This document shows positions 8,511 through 17,708 of a stretch of DNA of 64,000 nt, piece by piece (position 1 is the stretch's first letter; each line of letters opens with the position of its first letter). Origin of the DNA: Cellulomonas sp. ES6. GTDB lineage: Bacteria > Actinomycetota > Actinomycetes > Actinomycetales > Cellulomonadaceae. The stretch covers positions 1,612,001 to 1,676,000 of the forward strand of contig NZ_CP125655.1 in NCBI RefSeq assembly GCF_030053835.1. The letters run 5' to 3'. Under the pieces are notes generated by a model. The model did no database searches. It was not told the DNA's origin and saw only the letters and a program-made list of their open reading frames with translations. The position numbers and the translations under genes were made by a program.

Positions 8511-8627
8511 TGAGCACTGTAGCGCGCTCGAACGTTTCCAAACCGTGATCTGGAACCGGGTTGCCAGACTCGCAGACCGCACCGTACGGTCGTCGCAGAT
8601 GAGCACGGCTCGGTGCTCAGATGAGCA
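8511..8627. promoter_or_regulatory. Divergent promoter region with TGAGCAC operator half-sites
   Basis: Between the SorC gene and the importer genes, TGAGCAC occurs at 8511-8517 and 8600-8606, and its complement GTGCTCA at 8613-8619. A shorter TGAGCA is at 8622-8627. The 8600/8613 pair forms an inverted repeat with a 6-base spacer. I infer these are SorC binding sites. An AT-richer stretch (CGAACGTTTCCAAACCGTG, 8529-8547) may contain promoter elements. Confidence 0.5.
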
Positions 8628-8646
8628 AACTGCAAGGAGGCAGTCC

Positions 8647-9726
8647 ATGGTCAGGCGACGCCGGATCCCGGAGGAGCTCGGCATCGGTGTGGTGATCGTG
8701 CTCGTCGCCGCGATCTTCAGCCTGATGTCGCCGACGTTCCGCACGTTCGACAACGCGAACCTGCTGCTGCTCAACGGCACGGTGATCGCGTTCCTCGCGA
8801 TGGGGCAGGCGTTCGTGCTGCTCACCGGCGGCATCGACCTGTCGACGGGCTCGAACATCGCGCTCACCGGCATGGTCGCGGCGCTCCTCATGCGCTCGGG
8901 GCTGCCGTGGTGGCTCGCCGCGCTCGCGGCACTGGCCGTCGGCGCGCTGGTCGGCACCATCAACGGCGCGCTGATCCACTACCTGCGCCTGCCACCGTTC
9001 ATCGTCACGTTCGCCGCCTTCGGCGTCGCCGCGAGCATCCCCCTGATCCTCACCGGCGCCAGCTCCGTCAACGTCGCCGACCCGATGTTCGCGGTGATCG
9101 GCCGCGGGTCGCTGTTCGGCGTGCCGATGCCCGTCGTGCTCGTCGCGGTGTTCGCCGTCGTGCTGACCGTGCTGCTCAAGCTCACCCCCACCGGCGTGCG
9201 GATCTACGCGGTCGGCGGCAACCGCGAGACCTCCCGGCTGTCGGGCATCCCCATCGGCCGCGTCACGATGCTGGTCTACGCGCTGTCCGGCCTGTGCGCC
9301 GGCATGGGCGGCCTCATCGTCACCTCCCGCCTCATGGTCGGCTACCCGTCCGCGGGCTCCGGCAACGAGCTGTTCTACTCGATCGCGGCCGCCGTCGTCG
9401 GCGGGGTCAGCCTGTTCGGCGGCATCGGCACCCTGCCCGGGGCCCTGCTCGGCGCGGTGCTGATCGCGACCGTCTCCAACGGCATGAACGTCGTCGGCGT
9501 CCAGTCGTACTGGCAGCCGCTCGTCATCGGCCTGATCATCCTCGGCGGCGTCATCGTCGACACCTACCGCCGCCAGTCCTCGCTCACCGCGCTGATCCGG
9601 GCCCACCTCCCCGGACGCAGCGGCACCGACGGCACCGACGGGCCCGGGAGCACCGCCCCGGCAGCCCCGGCAGCCGTCCCCTCCGGCGCCGCACCGGCCG
9701 CACCGCCGGGCACCGCGGCCCCCTGA
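8647..9726 (+). CDS. Ribose-type ABC transporter permease (RbsC family)
   Basis: A 359-residue hydrophobic permease of the BPD_transp_2 family. Family segments include LLLNGTVIAFLAMGQAFVLL, TGGIDLSTGSNIALTG, and GVRIYAVGGNRETSRLSGI before the last membrane segments. ATG 8647 is fixed by AAGGAGG at 8634-8640, six bases away. The open frame upstream is spurious. The C-terminal 45 residues are an Ala/Pro-rich tail. It is the first gene of a six-gene run. The order permease, binding protein, ATPase differs from classical rbsACB. It imports a monosaccharide or polyol of unknown identity. Confidence 0.92.
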   Translation: MVRRRRIPEELGIGVVIVLVAAIFSLMSPTFRTFDNANLLLLNGTVIAFLAMGQAFVLLTGGIDLSTGSNIALTGMVAALLMRSGLPWWLAALAALAVGALVGTINGALIHYLRLPPFIVTFAAFGVAASIPLILTGASSVNVADPMFAVIGRGSLFGVPMPVVLVAVFAVVLTVLLKLTPTGVRIYAVGGNRETSRLSGIPIGRVTMLVYALSGLCAGMGGLIVTSRLMVGYPSAGSGNELFYSIAAAVVGGVSLFGGIGTLPGALLGAVLIATVSNGMNVVGVQSYWQPLVIGLIILGGVIVDTYRRQSSLTALIRAHLPGRSGTDGTDGPGSTAPAAPAAVPSGAAPAAPPGTAAP

Positions 9727-9769
9727 CCACCCCGACCGCAGCCAACCCCGTCCACCAGGAGAAGAAGCG

Positions 9770-10795
9770 ATGAAGCTCCGTGCCCCCGTCCTCGCCGCCG
9801 GCCTCTGCGCCGCCGGCCTCACCCTCGCGGCGTGCAGCGCCGTCGACACCGGCACCGGGTCCTCCGGCGGCGGGACCGACGACGGCTCTGGCTCGTCCGC
9901 CGCCTCGTCCGGGATCCCCCGCCCCGACTCGTGCGACGACGACACCCCCTACGTCGCGGTCGCGCTGCCGAACCTCACCAACCCGTACTACGTCGCCATG
10001 AAGCAGGGCTTCGAGGACGCGGGCGAGGCCAACGGGTTCGACGTCGAGGTGCAGATCGCCGACGACGACGACGCCAACCAGCTCGCGCAGGTCCAGGCGA
10101 TGCTCCAGAAGCAGCCGTGCGCCCTCGCGCTCAACGCGGTGAAGTCGGAGCCCGGCGCCGCGATCGTCAAGGCCGCGAACGACGCCGGCGTGCCGGTGTT
10201 CACGGTGAACGTCGGCATCGACCCCGACGCCCTCGAGTCGCAGGGCGCGAGCATCGTGCAGTACCTCGGCGCGGACAACGTCGCCGGCGGTCAGCAGACC
10301 GCCGAGCAGGTGCTCACCGACCTGGGCGCCGACGCCGAGCTGACCATCGGGTTCGTCACCGAGCCGGACGAGACGCCCACCCAGATGCGCGACCAGGGCT
10401 TCGAGGACGAGATCGCGTCGAACCCGAACGCGGAGGTCGTCGCCCGCGTGGACGGCAACGTCAAGCCCGACGACAGCCTGCGCGCCACCACGGAGATGCT
10501 GTCCGGCAACCCGGGCATCAACGTCATCTTCGCCTCCACCGGGCCCGCCGCGTACGGCGCGCTCCAGGCGCTCGGCGCCGGCAGCGACGTGCAGGTCTAC
10601 GGGTTCTGCGCCGCCGAGGTCACGCTCACCGAGCAGTACCCCGCGTGCGTCGCCCAGGAGCCGAACGTGTACGGCACCGAGGTCGTCGAGCAGATCCGCG
10701 CGTGGGCCGACGGCGCCACCCCGGAGCCCGAGATCCTCAAGCCGCTCAAGCTGTTCACGGTCGGCGAGACCCCCGGACCGGGCGAGGTCGGCTGA
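9770..10795 (+). CDS. Ribose-type sugar-binding lipoprotein
   Basis: A 341-residue periplasmic-binding-protein family (Peripla_BP_4) lipoprotein with signal peptide and lipobox (CAAGLTLAACSA), then a Ser/Gly-rich linker. Mature-domain markers are VALPNLTNPYYVAMKQGFED, the tandem-Asp segment IADDDDANQLAQVQAMLQ and VNVGIDPDALESQGASIVQY. It delivers substrate to the permease encoded just upstream. AGGAGAAG precedes ATG 9770. The ATPase gene begins one base after the stop, so the three importer genes are tightly coupled. Confidence 0.93.
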   Translation: MKLRAPVLAAGLCAAGLTLAACSAVDTGTGSSGGGTDDGSGSSAASSGIPRPDSCDDDTPYVAVALPNLTNPYYVAMKQGFEDAGEANGFDVEVQIADDDDANQLAQVQAMLQKQPCALALNAVKSEPGAAIVKAANDAGVPVFTVNVGIDPDALESQGASIVQYLGADNVAGGQQTAEQVLTDLGADAELTIGFVTEPDETPTQMRDQGFEDEIASNPNAEVVARVDGNVKPDDSLRATTEMLSGNPGINVIFASTGPAAYGALQALGAGSDVQVYGFCAAEVTLTEQYPACVAQEPNVYGTEVVEQIRAWADGATPEPEILKPLKLFTVGETPGPGEVG

Positions 10796-10796
10796 C

Positions 10797-12425
10797 ATGA
10801 CGACGTCGACCGGGACGCCGGCTGGGCTGAGCGTCCGAGGGATCACCAAGACGTACTCGGGTGTGTCGGTGCTGCACGGCGTCTCGGTCGACGTCCGGCC
10901 GGGCGACGTCGTCGGGCTCGTCGGCCACAACGGCGCGGGCAAGTCCACGCTGCTGCGCACCGTCTCCGGGGCCACCGCCCCGGACGGCGGGCGCATCGTG
11001 GTGGACGGGCGCCCCGCGGCGATCGACTCGCCCGCGGCCGCCATCGCCGCGGGCATCGCGACCGTCTACCAGGAGCTGGCGCTGCTGCCGAACCTCACGG
11101 TGGCGCAGAACGTCTTCCTCGGGCAGGAGCGGTCCCGCGCGGGCCTGCTGCGCCGGGAGGAGATGCGCGCGGCGGCCCGCGAGCTCGTCGCGTCGTTCGG
11201 GATCGAGGTGGACGTCGACCGCAGGCTCGGCGACTACCCCGTCGCCACCCGGCAGATGCTCGAGATCGCGGTCGCCACCCACCGCGACGCCCGGTACCTG
11301 CTGCTGGACGAGCCGACCACCAGCCTCGAGGGCGGGCAGGTCGAGCGGCTGCTCGACGTCGTCCGCTCGCTGGCCGCCGACCGCGGCCTGGGCATCGTGT
11401 TCGTCGACCACAAGCTCGACGAGCTCTACGCGGTGTGCAACCGCGTCGTGGCGCTCGTCGACGGGCGGGTGCGCATCGACGCGCACGTCGACGAGGTCGG
11501 CCGGCACGACGTGGTCGCGGCCATCGCGGGGGACGAGGCCGCCGAGCACGCGGCCCCCGCGACGTCCCCCGTCGGCGCCCCGGCCCCCACCGGAGCGGCC
11601 GCCCCCGGCGAGAGGTCCGCCCTCGCGCACGGGGCCGCCGGCGTCGCGCCCGCGCGCGCCGTCCCCGACACCCGGGCGTGGTTCCCTGACGCCACGCCCG
11701 GGCCCCTCCTGGAGGTCCGCGACCTGCGCGCCCCCGGCGTCGCCGGCGTGACCCTCACCGCCGAGCCCGGCCGCGTGCTCGGCCTGTACGGGCTCGTGGG
11801 GGCCGGGCGGACCGAGCTGCTGCGCGCGCTCGTCGGCCTGGCGCCCGTGTCCGGCGGCTCGATCACCCTCGACGGCCGCCCGTACCGCCCCGGCAACCCC
11901 GCCCACGCGCAGCGGGAGGGCGTGGTGTACGTGACCGAGGAGCGCAAGAGCGACGGCATCGTGCCGGGCCTCGACTCCCCGATGAACGTCGCGCTGCCCG
12001 TCCTGCGCCGCTACCGCCGCGCCGGGCTGCTGGACACCCGCCGCATGCTGCGGGACGCGGACGACCTGCTGGGCAGCCTGCGGGTGCGTGGGGACCGCCA
12101 CGGTCCGGTGGTCAGCCTGTCCGGCGGCAACCAGCAGAAGGTGCTGCTGGCGCGCGCGATCGCCCAGCGCCCCCGCGTCCTGCTGCTCGACGAGCCCACG
12201 AAGGGCGTCGACCTGGGCGTGAAGGCCGAGATCCACCGCATCGTCCGCTCGCTCGCGCACGACGCGGGGCTGACGGTGCTGCTCGTCTCCTCCGAGGAGG
12301 ACGAGGTGTGCGAGGTCGCCGACGACATCGTCGTCGTCTCGCACGGCCGCAGCACCGGCGGGCGGGTCCCCGCCGAGCACCGCACGCCGCAGGCCCTGCG
12401 GCACGCCGCCTGGGACGCCGCGTGA
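10797..12425 (+). CDS. Sugar ABC transporter ATP-binding protein (RbsA-like, tandem)
   Basis: A 542-residue tandem ATPase energizing the upstream permease. The first half has Walker A GHNGAGKST and Walker B LLLDEPTTSLEGG. The second has the usual degenerate GLVGAGRTELLRALVG, signature LSGGNQQKVLLARA and Walker B LLLDEPTKGVDLG. An Ala/Pro-rich linker of about 60 residues (around 240-300) separates the halves and is longer than in RbsA. It starts at ATG 10797 directly after the binding-protein stop (TGAcATG). Confidence 0.94.
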   Translation: MTTSTGTPAGLSVRGITKTYSGVSVLHGVSVDVRPGDVVGLVGHNGAGKSTLLRTVSGATAPDGGRIVVDGRPAAIDSPAAAIAAGIATVYQELALLPNLTVAQNVFLGQERSRAGLLRREEMRAAARELVASFGIEVDVDRRLGDYPVATRQMLEIAVATHRDARYLLLDEPTTSLEGGQVERLLDVVRSLAADRGLGIVFVDHKLDELYAVCNRVVALVDGRVRIDAHVDEVGRHDVVAAIAGDEAAEHAAPATSPVGAPAPTGAAAPGERSALAHGAAGVAPARAVPDTRAWFPDATPGPLLEVRDLRAPGVAGVTLTAEPGRVLGLYGLVGAGRTELLRALVGLAPVSGGSITLDGRPYRPGNPAHAQREGVVYVTEERKSDGIVPGLDSPMNVALPVLRRYRRAGLLDTRRMLRDADDLLGSLRVRGDRHGPVVSLSGGNQQKVLLARAIAQRPRVLLLDEPTKGVDLGVKAEIHRIVRSLAHDAGLTVLLVSSEEDEVCEVADDIVVVSHGRSTGGRVPAEHRTPQALRHAAWDAA

Positions 12426-12469
12426 CCCGCGCCCGCCCCGACCGCCCCACACCCCCGGAGGACAGCACG

Positions 12470-13141
12470 ATGACGACAGCCGCCGACAGCCTCGAGACCG
12501 CCCGCGCGATCGTGCGGCGTGAGGGCCGGGGCGTGGCCGACGTCGCCGACCAGCTCGACGCGACGTTCGTGACGGCCGTCGAGATGATCGGCCGGGTCAC
12601 GGGCAAGGTCTTCGTCACCGGCTCGGGGACGTCCGGGGCGGTCGCACGCCGCATGGCGCACCTGCTGTCGGTCTGCGGCACGCCATCGCTGTTCCTGCCG
12701 GGGATGGACGCCCTGCACGGCACCATGGGTGCCGTGGTGCGCGGCGACCTCCTGATCACCATCTCCCGCGGCGGCGAGTCCGACGAGCTCAACGACCTGT
12801 CCCGGCGCGTGCAGCAGCGCGACGTCCCCGTCATCGCGCTCACCGCCGTGCCCGGGTCGTCGCTCGGGCGGCTCGCGGACCTGACCGTGGTGGTGGACCC
12901 CGGGCCGGACGTCGACCCCGGGGGCGTCATCGCGATGGGGTCCACGCTGGCGACCGCCGTGTGGGGCGACGCGCTCGCCGCGGTGCTCATGCAGCAGCGG
13001 GGCTACGGCTGGGAGCAGGTGCTCTCCACGCACCCCGCCGGCGCCGTCGGCCGCCTCGAGACCCTGCCCCCGGCGCTGCCGGCGCTCGGGACCCCCGCGG
13101 CGACCGCCGCCGCGCCGGCCCCCGGGGCCGTGCAGCCGTGA
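12470..13141 (+). CDS. SIS-domain sugar-phosphate isomerase
   Basis: A 223-residue SIS-domain protein resembling 6-phospho-3-hexuloisomerase and the isomerase part of arabinose-5-phosphate isomerases. Motifs are FVTGSGTSGAVARRMAH and LITISRGGESDELND. No CBS domains follow, unlike KdsD/GutQ. ATG 12470 has GGAGG nine bases upstream, so the longer open frame is rejected. Its last bases overlap the kinase start (GTGA). It most likely interconverts an aldose- and a ketose-phosphate of the imported sugar. The exact substrate cannot be read from sequence. Confidence 0.85.
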   Translation: MTTAADSLETARAIVRREGRGVADVADQLDATFVTAVEMIGRVTGKVFVTGSGTSGAVARRMAHLLSVCGTPSLFLPGMDALHGTMGAVVRGDLLITISRGGESDELNDLSRRVQQRDVPVIALTAVPGSSLGRLADLTVVVDPGPDVDPGGVIAMGSTLATAVWGDALAAVLMQQRGYGWEQVLSTHPAGAVGRLETLPPALPALGTPAATAAAPAPGAVQP

Positions 13142-14649
13142 CGGGCGTCGTCGCGGGGGTCGACTCCTCGACCCAGTCCTGCACCGTCGAGCTGCGCGAC
13201 GCGGACGACGGGCGGCTGCTGGGCACGGGGCGCAGCCCGCACCCGCCGACGTCGCCGCCGGTCAGCGAGCAGCACCCGGACGCGTGGTGGCGGGCGCTGG
13301 AGCAGGCGCTCGCCGCCGCCCTGGCCGCCGCGGGGCTCGCGGCGCGGGACGTCGATGCGGTCTCCGTGGCGGCTCAGTGCCACGGCCTCGTCATGCTGGG
13401 CGCCGACGGTCGCGTGCTGCGCCCGGCGAAGCTCTGGAACGACACGACGTCCAGCCCGCAGGCCGCGGCGCTGGTGCGCGAGCTCGGCGCGGCCTGCTGG
13501 GCCGACGCCGTCGGGTCCGTGCCGACCGCGGCGTTCACGATCACCAAGCTCGCGTGGGTCGCCGAGCACGAGCCGCGGCACCTCGACGCGCTGCGTACCG
13601 TGCTGCTGCCCCACGACTACCTGACCCGCCGCCTGACGGGCCGGGCGACCACCGACCGCTCCGAGGCGTCGGGCACCGGCTACTACGCCGCGCACACGGG
13701 CCGGTACCTCGTCGACCACCTGCGGCGCTGGGTGCGCGACGACCTGCCGTGGCCGGAGCTGCTCCCGGAGGTGCTCGCGCCGTCCGAGGCCGCCGGCACG
13801 GCGAGCACCGCGGACGCCCGCCGGCTCGGCCTTCGGCCCGACGTGGTGGTCGGCGCCGGCGCGGGCGACCAGCACGCGGGCGCGCTCGGCACGGGGCTCG
13901 CCCCGCACCAGGTCCTCTACAGCCTCGGCACGTCCGGGGTCGTCATGACGACCTCCCCCACCCCGGTGCACGACCCGTCGGCGTGGGTCGACGGCGTGGC
14001 CGACGCCGCGGGCGGGTGGCTGCCGCTCGTCTGCACCCTCAACTGCACCAAGGTCACCGACACGATGGCGCGGCTGCTCGGCGTGGACCACGCGGGGCTC
14101 TCGGCGCTCGCGCTCGCCGCCCCCGCCCGCGCGGACCGGCCGCTGCTGGCCGCGTTCCTGGACGGCGAGCGTTCCCCGGACCGCCCCGCCGCGCGCGGGC
14201 TGCTCGCCGGGCTGCGCTCGGACAGCACCCGCGAGGAGCTGGCGCTCGCGGCAGTCGAGGGCGTCGTGCTGGGGCTCGTGCGCGGGCACGAGGCGATCCG
14301 CGCGGCCGGAGCCACCGCCGACGGACCCGTCGTCGTGGCCGGCGGCGGCGCGCGGTCGGCCGCGTACCGGCAGGTGCTCGCCGACACGCTCGGCACCCCG
14401 GTCGAGACCCGCGCGGTCGACGAGGCCACCGCCCGCGGAGCCGCCGTCCAGGCCGCCGCGGTGCTCGCGGGCGCGGACGTGCGGGACGTGCGGGACGCGT
14501 GGGCGCCCGCGACCACCGGTGTCGTCGAGCCGCGGCGTGCCCCCGACCCCGAGGTCGCGCGCCGCTACCGGGCGCTGGCCGACACGCGCCAGCCGGACGA
14601 GCCGCAGCCCGGGGGCACGTCGCCCACCGGGGACCCGAGCGAGGAGTGA
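13138..14649 (+). CDS. FGGY-family carbohydrate kinase (xylulokinase-like)
   Basis: A 503-residue sugar kinase of the FGGY family. The N-terminal phosphate motif is GVDSSTQSCTVEL and the substrate region VAAQCHGLVMLG, with AKLWNDTTSSPQA (LWNDTR in xylulokinase). The second phosphate motif is GAGDQHAGALGTG and the adenosine motif GGGARSAAYRQVLAD. GTG 13138 is chosen because it overlaps the SIS stop in a GTGA arrangement. It phosphorylates the imported ketose (or polyol-derived ketose). Overall it is closest in pattern to XylB, but operon context (RPE-family epimerase, SIS isomerase, aldolase) suggests a substrate other than D-xylulose. Confidence 0.9.
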   Translation: MTGVVAGVDSSTQSCTVELRDADDGRLLGTGRSPHPPTSPPVSEQHPDAWWRALEQALAAALAAAGLAARDVDAVSVAAQCHGLVMLGADGRVLRPAKLWNDTTSSPQAAALVRELGAACWADAVGSVPTAAFTITKLAWVAEHEPRHLDALRTVLLPHDYLTRRLTGRATTDRSEASGTGYYAAHTGRYLVDHLRRWVRDDLPWPELLPEVLAPSEAAGTASTADARRLGLRPDVVVGAGAGDQHAGALGTGLAPHQVLYSLGTSGVVMTTSPTPVHDPSAWVDGVADAAGGWLPLVCTLNCTKVTDTMARLLGVDHAGLSALALAAPARADRPLLAAFLDGERSPDRPAARGLLAGLRSDSTREELALAAVEGVVLGLVRGHEAIRAAGATADGPVVVAGGGARSAAYRQVLADTLGTPVETRAVDEATARGAAVQAAAVLAGADVRDVRDAWAPATTGVVEPRRAPDPEVARRYRALADTRQPDEPQPGGTSPTGDPSEE

Positions 14650-14651
14650 GC

Positions 14652-15296
14652 ATGCTGCTGTACCTGGACGCCGCGGACACCACCGCCCTGGAGCCGCTGC
14701 TCGCGACCGGCCTGTTCCGGGGCGTCACCACCAACCCGCTCATCCTGCAGCGCGGCGGCGTCCGGCTGTCCGGCGTGCCGGAGCTGGTGGGCTGGCTGCT
14801 CGGCCACGGCAGCCGCGAGGTGTTCGTGCAGACCACGGCGCACGACGTGGACGCCGTGGTCCGCGAGGGCCACGAGCTGCGCGCGCTGTCCGACCGCCTC
14901 GTCGTGAAGGTGCCCGCGACGAGCGAGGGCCTGGCGGCGACCCGACGGCTCGCGGACGACGGGGTGCCCGTCCTCGTCACCGCCGTGTACCACCCCCGCC
15001 AGGCGGTGCTCGCAGCCGCCGCGGGCGCCCGGTGGATCGCGCCCTACCTGGGCCGCATGACCGAGTCCGGCCGCGACGGGCACGCGCTGGTGGCGCAGAT
15101 GGTCCGGGTGCTCGCGGGCACGGGCACGGGCACCCTCGTCGCGAGCGTCCGGACGCCGGACGACGTCGTCACGCTCGCCGAGGCGGGGGCGGACGCCGTC
15201 ACCCTGGCGCCGGACGTCGCGCGCGGGCTGTTCGCGGAGCCGCTGACCGACGCGGCTGTCGCCCAGTTCGACGCCGCGGCCGCCGCGCTCGCCTGA
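14652..15296 (+). CDS. Transaldolase / fructose-6-phosphate aldolase-like protein
   Basis: A 214-residue TIM-barrel aldolase of the small transaldolase (FSA/TalC) group. It starts MLLYLDAADTTALEPLL, then GVTTNPLIL (family T-TNP motif) and carries the Schiff-base lysine in LVVKVPATSEG. APYLGRMTESGRDG corresponds to the family YVGR segment. ATG 14652 has GAGGAG five bases upstream. GTG 14646, overlapping the kinase stop, is an alternative. As the last gene of the island it probably cleaves or rearranges the ketose-6-phosphate formed by the kinase and epimerase. Confidence 0.88.
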   Translation: MLLYLDAADTTALEPLLATGLFRGVTTNPLILQRGGVRLSGVPELVGWLLGHGSREVFVQTTAHDVDAVVREGHELRALSDRLVVKVPATSEGLAATRRLADDGVPVLVTAVYHPRQAVLAAAAGARWIAPYLGRMTESGRDGHALVAQMVRVLAGTGTGTLVASVRTPDDVVTLAEAGADAVTLAPDVARGLFAEPLTDAAVAQFDAAAAALA

Positions 15297-15303
15297 ACCC
15301 CGG

Positions 15304-15345
15304 GCGGGGGCGCCGGGGCCGGACCGGCCGGCCGGGCGCCCCCGC
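15304..15345. terminator. Bidirectional hairpin between convergent operons
   Basis: Arms GCGGGGGCGCC (15304-15314) and GGCGCCCCCGC (15335-15345) pair perfectly between the aldolase (+) and GH31 (-) stops. It has no T-tract, as is common in GC-rich actinobacteria. Confidence 0.6.
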
Positions 15346-15347
15346 GC

Positions 15348-17708
15348 TCAGCCCTCCCCGAACACCGCCGCGAGACCGTCCCAGGCCGACGCCCGCGCGT
15401 ACACCGGCACGACGTCCCGCGGCACCTCCCGGGTGACGACCTCGCCGTCGCCGTGCGGCACCCCGGCGGCGGGCTCCCCGGTCCACACGTCGACCCAGTC
15501 GCCCGCCGGCAGGTAGGTGTCCCAGGTGGTGGCTCCGGGCTCCGTGACGGGGTGCACCAGCAGGTCGTCGCCCAGCAGGAACTGCCCGGGCCGCTCCCAC
15601 ACGGCCGGGTCGTGCGGGTGGTCGACGAACAGCCCGCGCATCAGGGGCGCGCCGGTCGCGATGGCCGCCCGGGCGCCCGCGGCCAGGTACGGGACCAGCC
15701 GCTCGCGCAGCAGCGCGTAGCGCCGGAACACGTCGACCACCGTGGGGTCGTCGTTCACCTCGGCCACGAACCACGGCGTGCGGTCCCGCAGCGGGAGCCG
15801 GTGGTGGTTGAACTCCGAGTGGTACTGCATGACCGGGCAGAACGTCGCCGCGGCGACCGCCCGCACGTACAGCTCGGCGTCGGGCACCGGCCCGGAGAAC
15901 CCGGCGAGGTCCCAGCCCCAGTAGACGATGCCGGACGCCGACGCGGTGATGCCCGCGGTCATCGACCAGCGGAACGCCTCCCACGTGGAGTTCTCGTCGC
16001 CCGCCCAGTGCAGGCCGTGCGCCTGCGAGCCGGTGAACCCGGCGCGGGAGAACGTCACCGGAGCCTTGCCGGCAGACCGCAGCAGGTCGCCGAACGCGCG
16101 GGCGTAGTGCACCGGGTTGAGGTTGTTGCCCTCGTCGCCGCGGCGGCCGTCGGCGTACCGCAGGTCGTCGCCCCACGCGTGCTCGCCGCCGTCGGTCTTG
16201 AAGCCGTCGACGTCGTAGTCCTCGACCAGGTAGCGCCGTCGCTCGGTCCACCACGCGCGGCCCTCGGGCGTGGACAGGTCGGCCATCAGCGCCTGCGGGA
16301 ACCACCAGCCGCGGTTGTGGTACGGCGTGCCGTCGGCCTCCCGGACCGCGTGCCCGGCGGCCACCATCGCGCGGCCGTCGGCGAGCACCTGCGCGTCGTG
16401 CGGGACGTCCGGGCCCAGGTCGTGCTCCGTCTTGAGCAGCGGGATCTGCCAGAGCACGACCTTGGTGCCGCGGGCGTGCAGCTCGTCGACCATCGCGCGC
16501 GGGTCCGGCCAGGCGCCGTCCGGCGGGTAGGTGAAGTCGGCCGCGCGGTGCGGTGCGCCGTCCGGGTGCACGTCGTACCGGGCGTCGCGGAAGATCGTGA
16601 TGCCCTCCTCGTCCGACCACGCCTCGATGACGACGACGCCGACGGGGATGCCCAGGTCGCGGTGGGCGTCCATGCGGTCCATGACGATCGCCTGGGTGTT
16701 CCACTCGTTGCCGGACGCCCACAGGCGCAGCACCCAGTCCGGGAGCTCCTCGGCGCGGCCGACCTCGTCGCCGAACGCCCGCAGCACCTGCGCCGGGGTG
16801 CCGTCGTAGACCGCGACGTCGAGCGCCGCGTCCGGCCCGACCAGCGCCTCCACCACCAGCTCGTCGGGTGTGGACGCCCCGACGTCGAACCAGGTGCGCC
16901 GCGACGTGCGGACGTGGAACCCCCAGCCGTCGCCGCCCACGACGTGCGCGAACGGCATGGGCAGGTAGGTGCGGCCGGTCGCGCCCTGCGACTTGTACTG
17001 CTCGAACACCACGGCGTCCAGGCGGCGGCCGCGCTGGTCGACGGCGTCGAACCGCTCGCCGAACCCGACGACGTGCTCGGACGGGGCGAGCCGGAACGCG
17101 AACCGCACCCGGCGCGCGCCGTCGAGGTCGCGCCACACCCGCACGGACCCGGGCACGACGCGCGGGTGCGCGGCGGCCGGGACGCCGCCGACCGTGACGG
17201 GGGCGTCCGGGACGTCGGCCCACGCGCCCGCCGAGACCTCGGACCACGGCGTCGCGACGATGTCGTCCGCGGCCGCGTCGGCGCCCGTCACGACGAACCG
17301 GTACCGGTACCGCACCCCCGCCGCGAGCGCCGGGCCGGTCACGTGCCAGGCGCCGTCGGCGGCGAGCTGGCCCGCCTGCGCGGCCGCGAGGTGCCCGTCC
17401 CCGCCCGCGAGCGCCGCGGCGTCGGCGGGCGAGACGGACCCGGGCTCGCACGGCAGCACGGTGACCTCGTCGCCGGCGGCCCACTCGCAGACCACGGACG
17501 CGCCCGCGGGCAGGCCGGTCGCGACGACGCCGAGCGCGGGCCGGTCGCCGACGCCCGGGTGCACGGGAAGGCGCTGGTCGGCGGACGCGGCGTACGGGTG
17601 GCCGATGCCGGCGGGGCGGTGGGCGAGCACAGGGCGGTGGGCGAGCACGGGCCGCGCGGGGGCCGCCGCCTCGGTGCGGGCGGCGGCGCGGTCGTCGGTC
17701 GAGGTCAT
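15348..17708 (-). CDS. Glycoside hydrolase family 31 (alpha-glucosidase/alpha-xylosidase type)
   Basis: A 786-residue GH31 enzyme without signal peptide, hence cytoplasmic. It has an N-terminal beta-sandwich, then the barrel starting near LPDWVLRLWASGNEWNTQ. The nucleophile Asp lies in VDGFKTDGGEHAWG and the acid/base Asp in HWAGDENSTWEAF. YWGWDLAGFSG and the C-terminal LLGDDLLVHPV are also typical. ATG 17708 overlaps the GH15-like stop (ATGA). A near-perfect 17-18 base duplication in the N-terminus encodes RPVLAHRPVLAHR. Last gene of the ROK-importer operon, it likely trims non-reducing alpha-linked residues from imported oligosaccharides. Glucose versus xylose specificity is unresolved. Confidence 0.92.
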   Translation of the reverse strand: MTSTDDRAAARTEAAAPARPVLAHRPVLAHRPAGIGHPYAASADQRLPVHPGVGDRPALGVVATGLPAGASVVCEWAAGDEVTVLPCEPGSVSPADAAALAGGDGHLAAAQAGQLAADGAWHVTGPALAAGVRYRYRFVVTGADAAADDIVATPWSEVSAGAWADVPDAPVTVGGVPAAAHPRVVPGSVRVWRDLDGARRVRFAFRLAPSEHVVGFGERFDAVDQRGRRLDAVVFEQYKSQGATGRTYLPMPFAHVVGGDGWGFHVRTSRRTWFDVGASTPDELVVEALVGPDAALDVAVYDGTPAQVLRAFGDEVGRAEELPDWVLRLWASGNEWNTQAIVMDRMDAHRDLGIPVGVVVIEAWSDEEGITIFRDARYDVHPDGAPHRAADFTYPPDGAWPDPRAMVDELHARGTKVVLWQIPLLKTEHDLGPDVPHDAQVLADGRAMVAAGHAVREADGTPYHNRGWWFPQALMADLSTPEGRAWWTERRRYLVEDYDVDGFKTDGGEHAWGDDLRYADGRRGDEGNNLNPVHYARAFGDLLRSAGKAPVTFSRAGFTGSQAHGLHWAGDENSTWEAFRWSMTAGITASASGIVYWGWDLAGFSGPVPDAELYVRAVAAATFCPVMQYHSEFNHHRLPLRDRTPWFVAEVNDDPTVVDVFRRYALLRERLVPYLAAGARAAIATGAPLMRGLFVDHPHDPAVWERPGQFLLGDDLLVHPVTEPGATTWDTYLPAGDWVDVWTGEPAAGVPHGDGEVVTREVPRDVVPVYARASAWDGLAAVFGEG

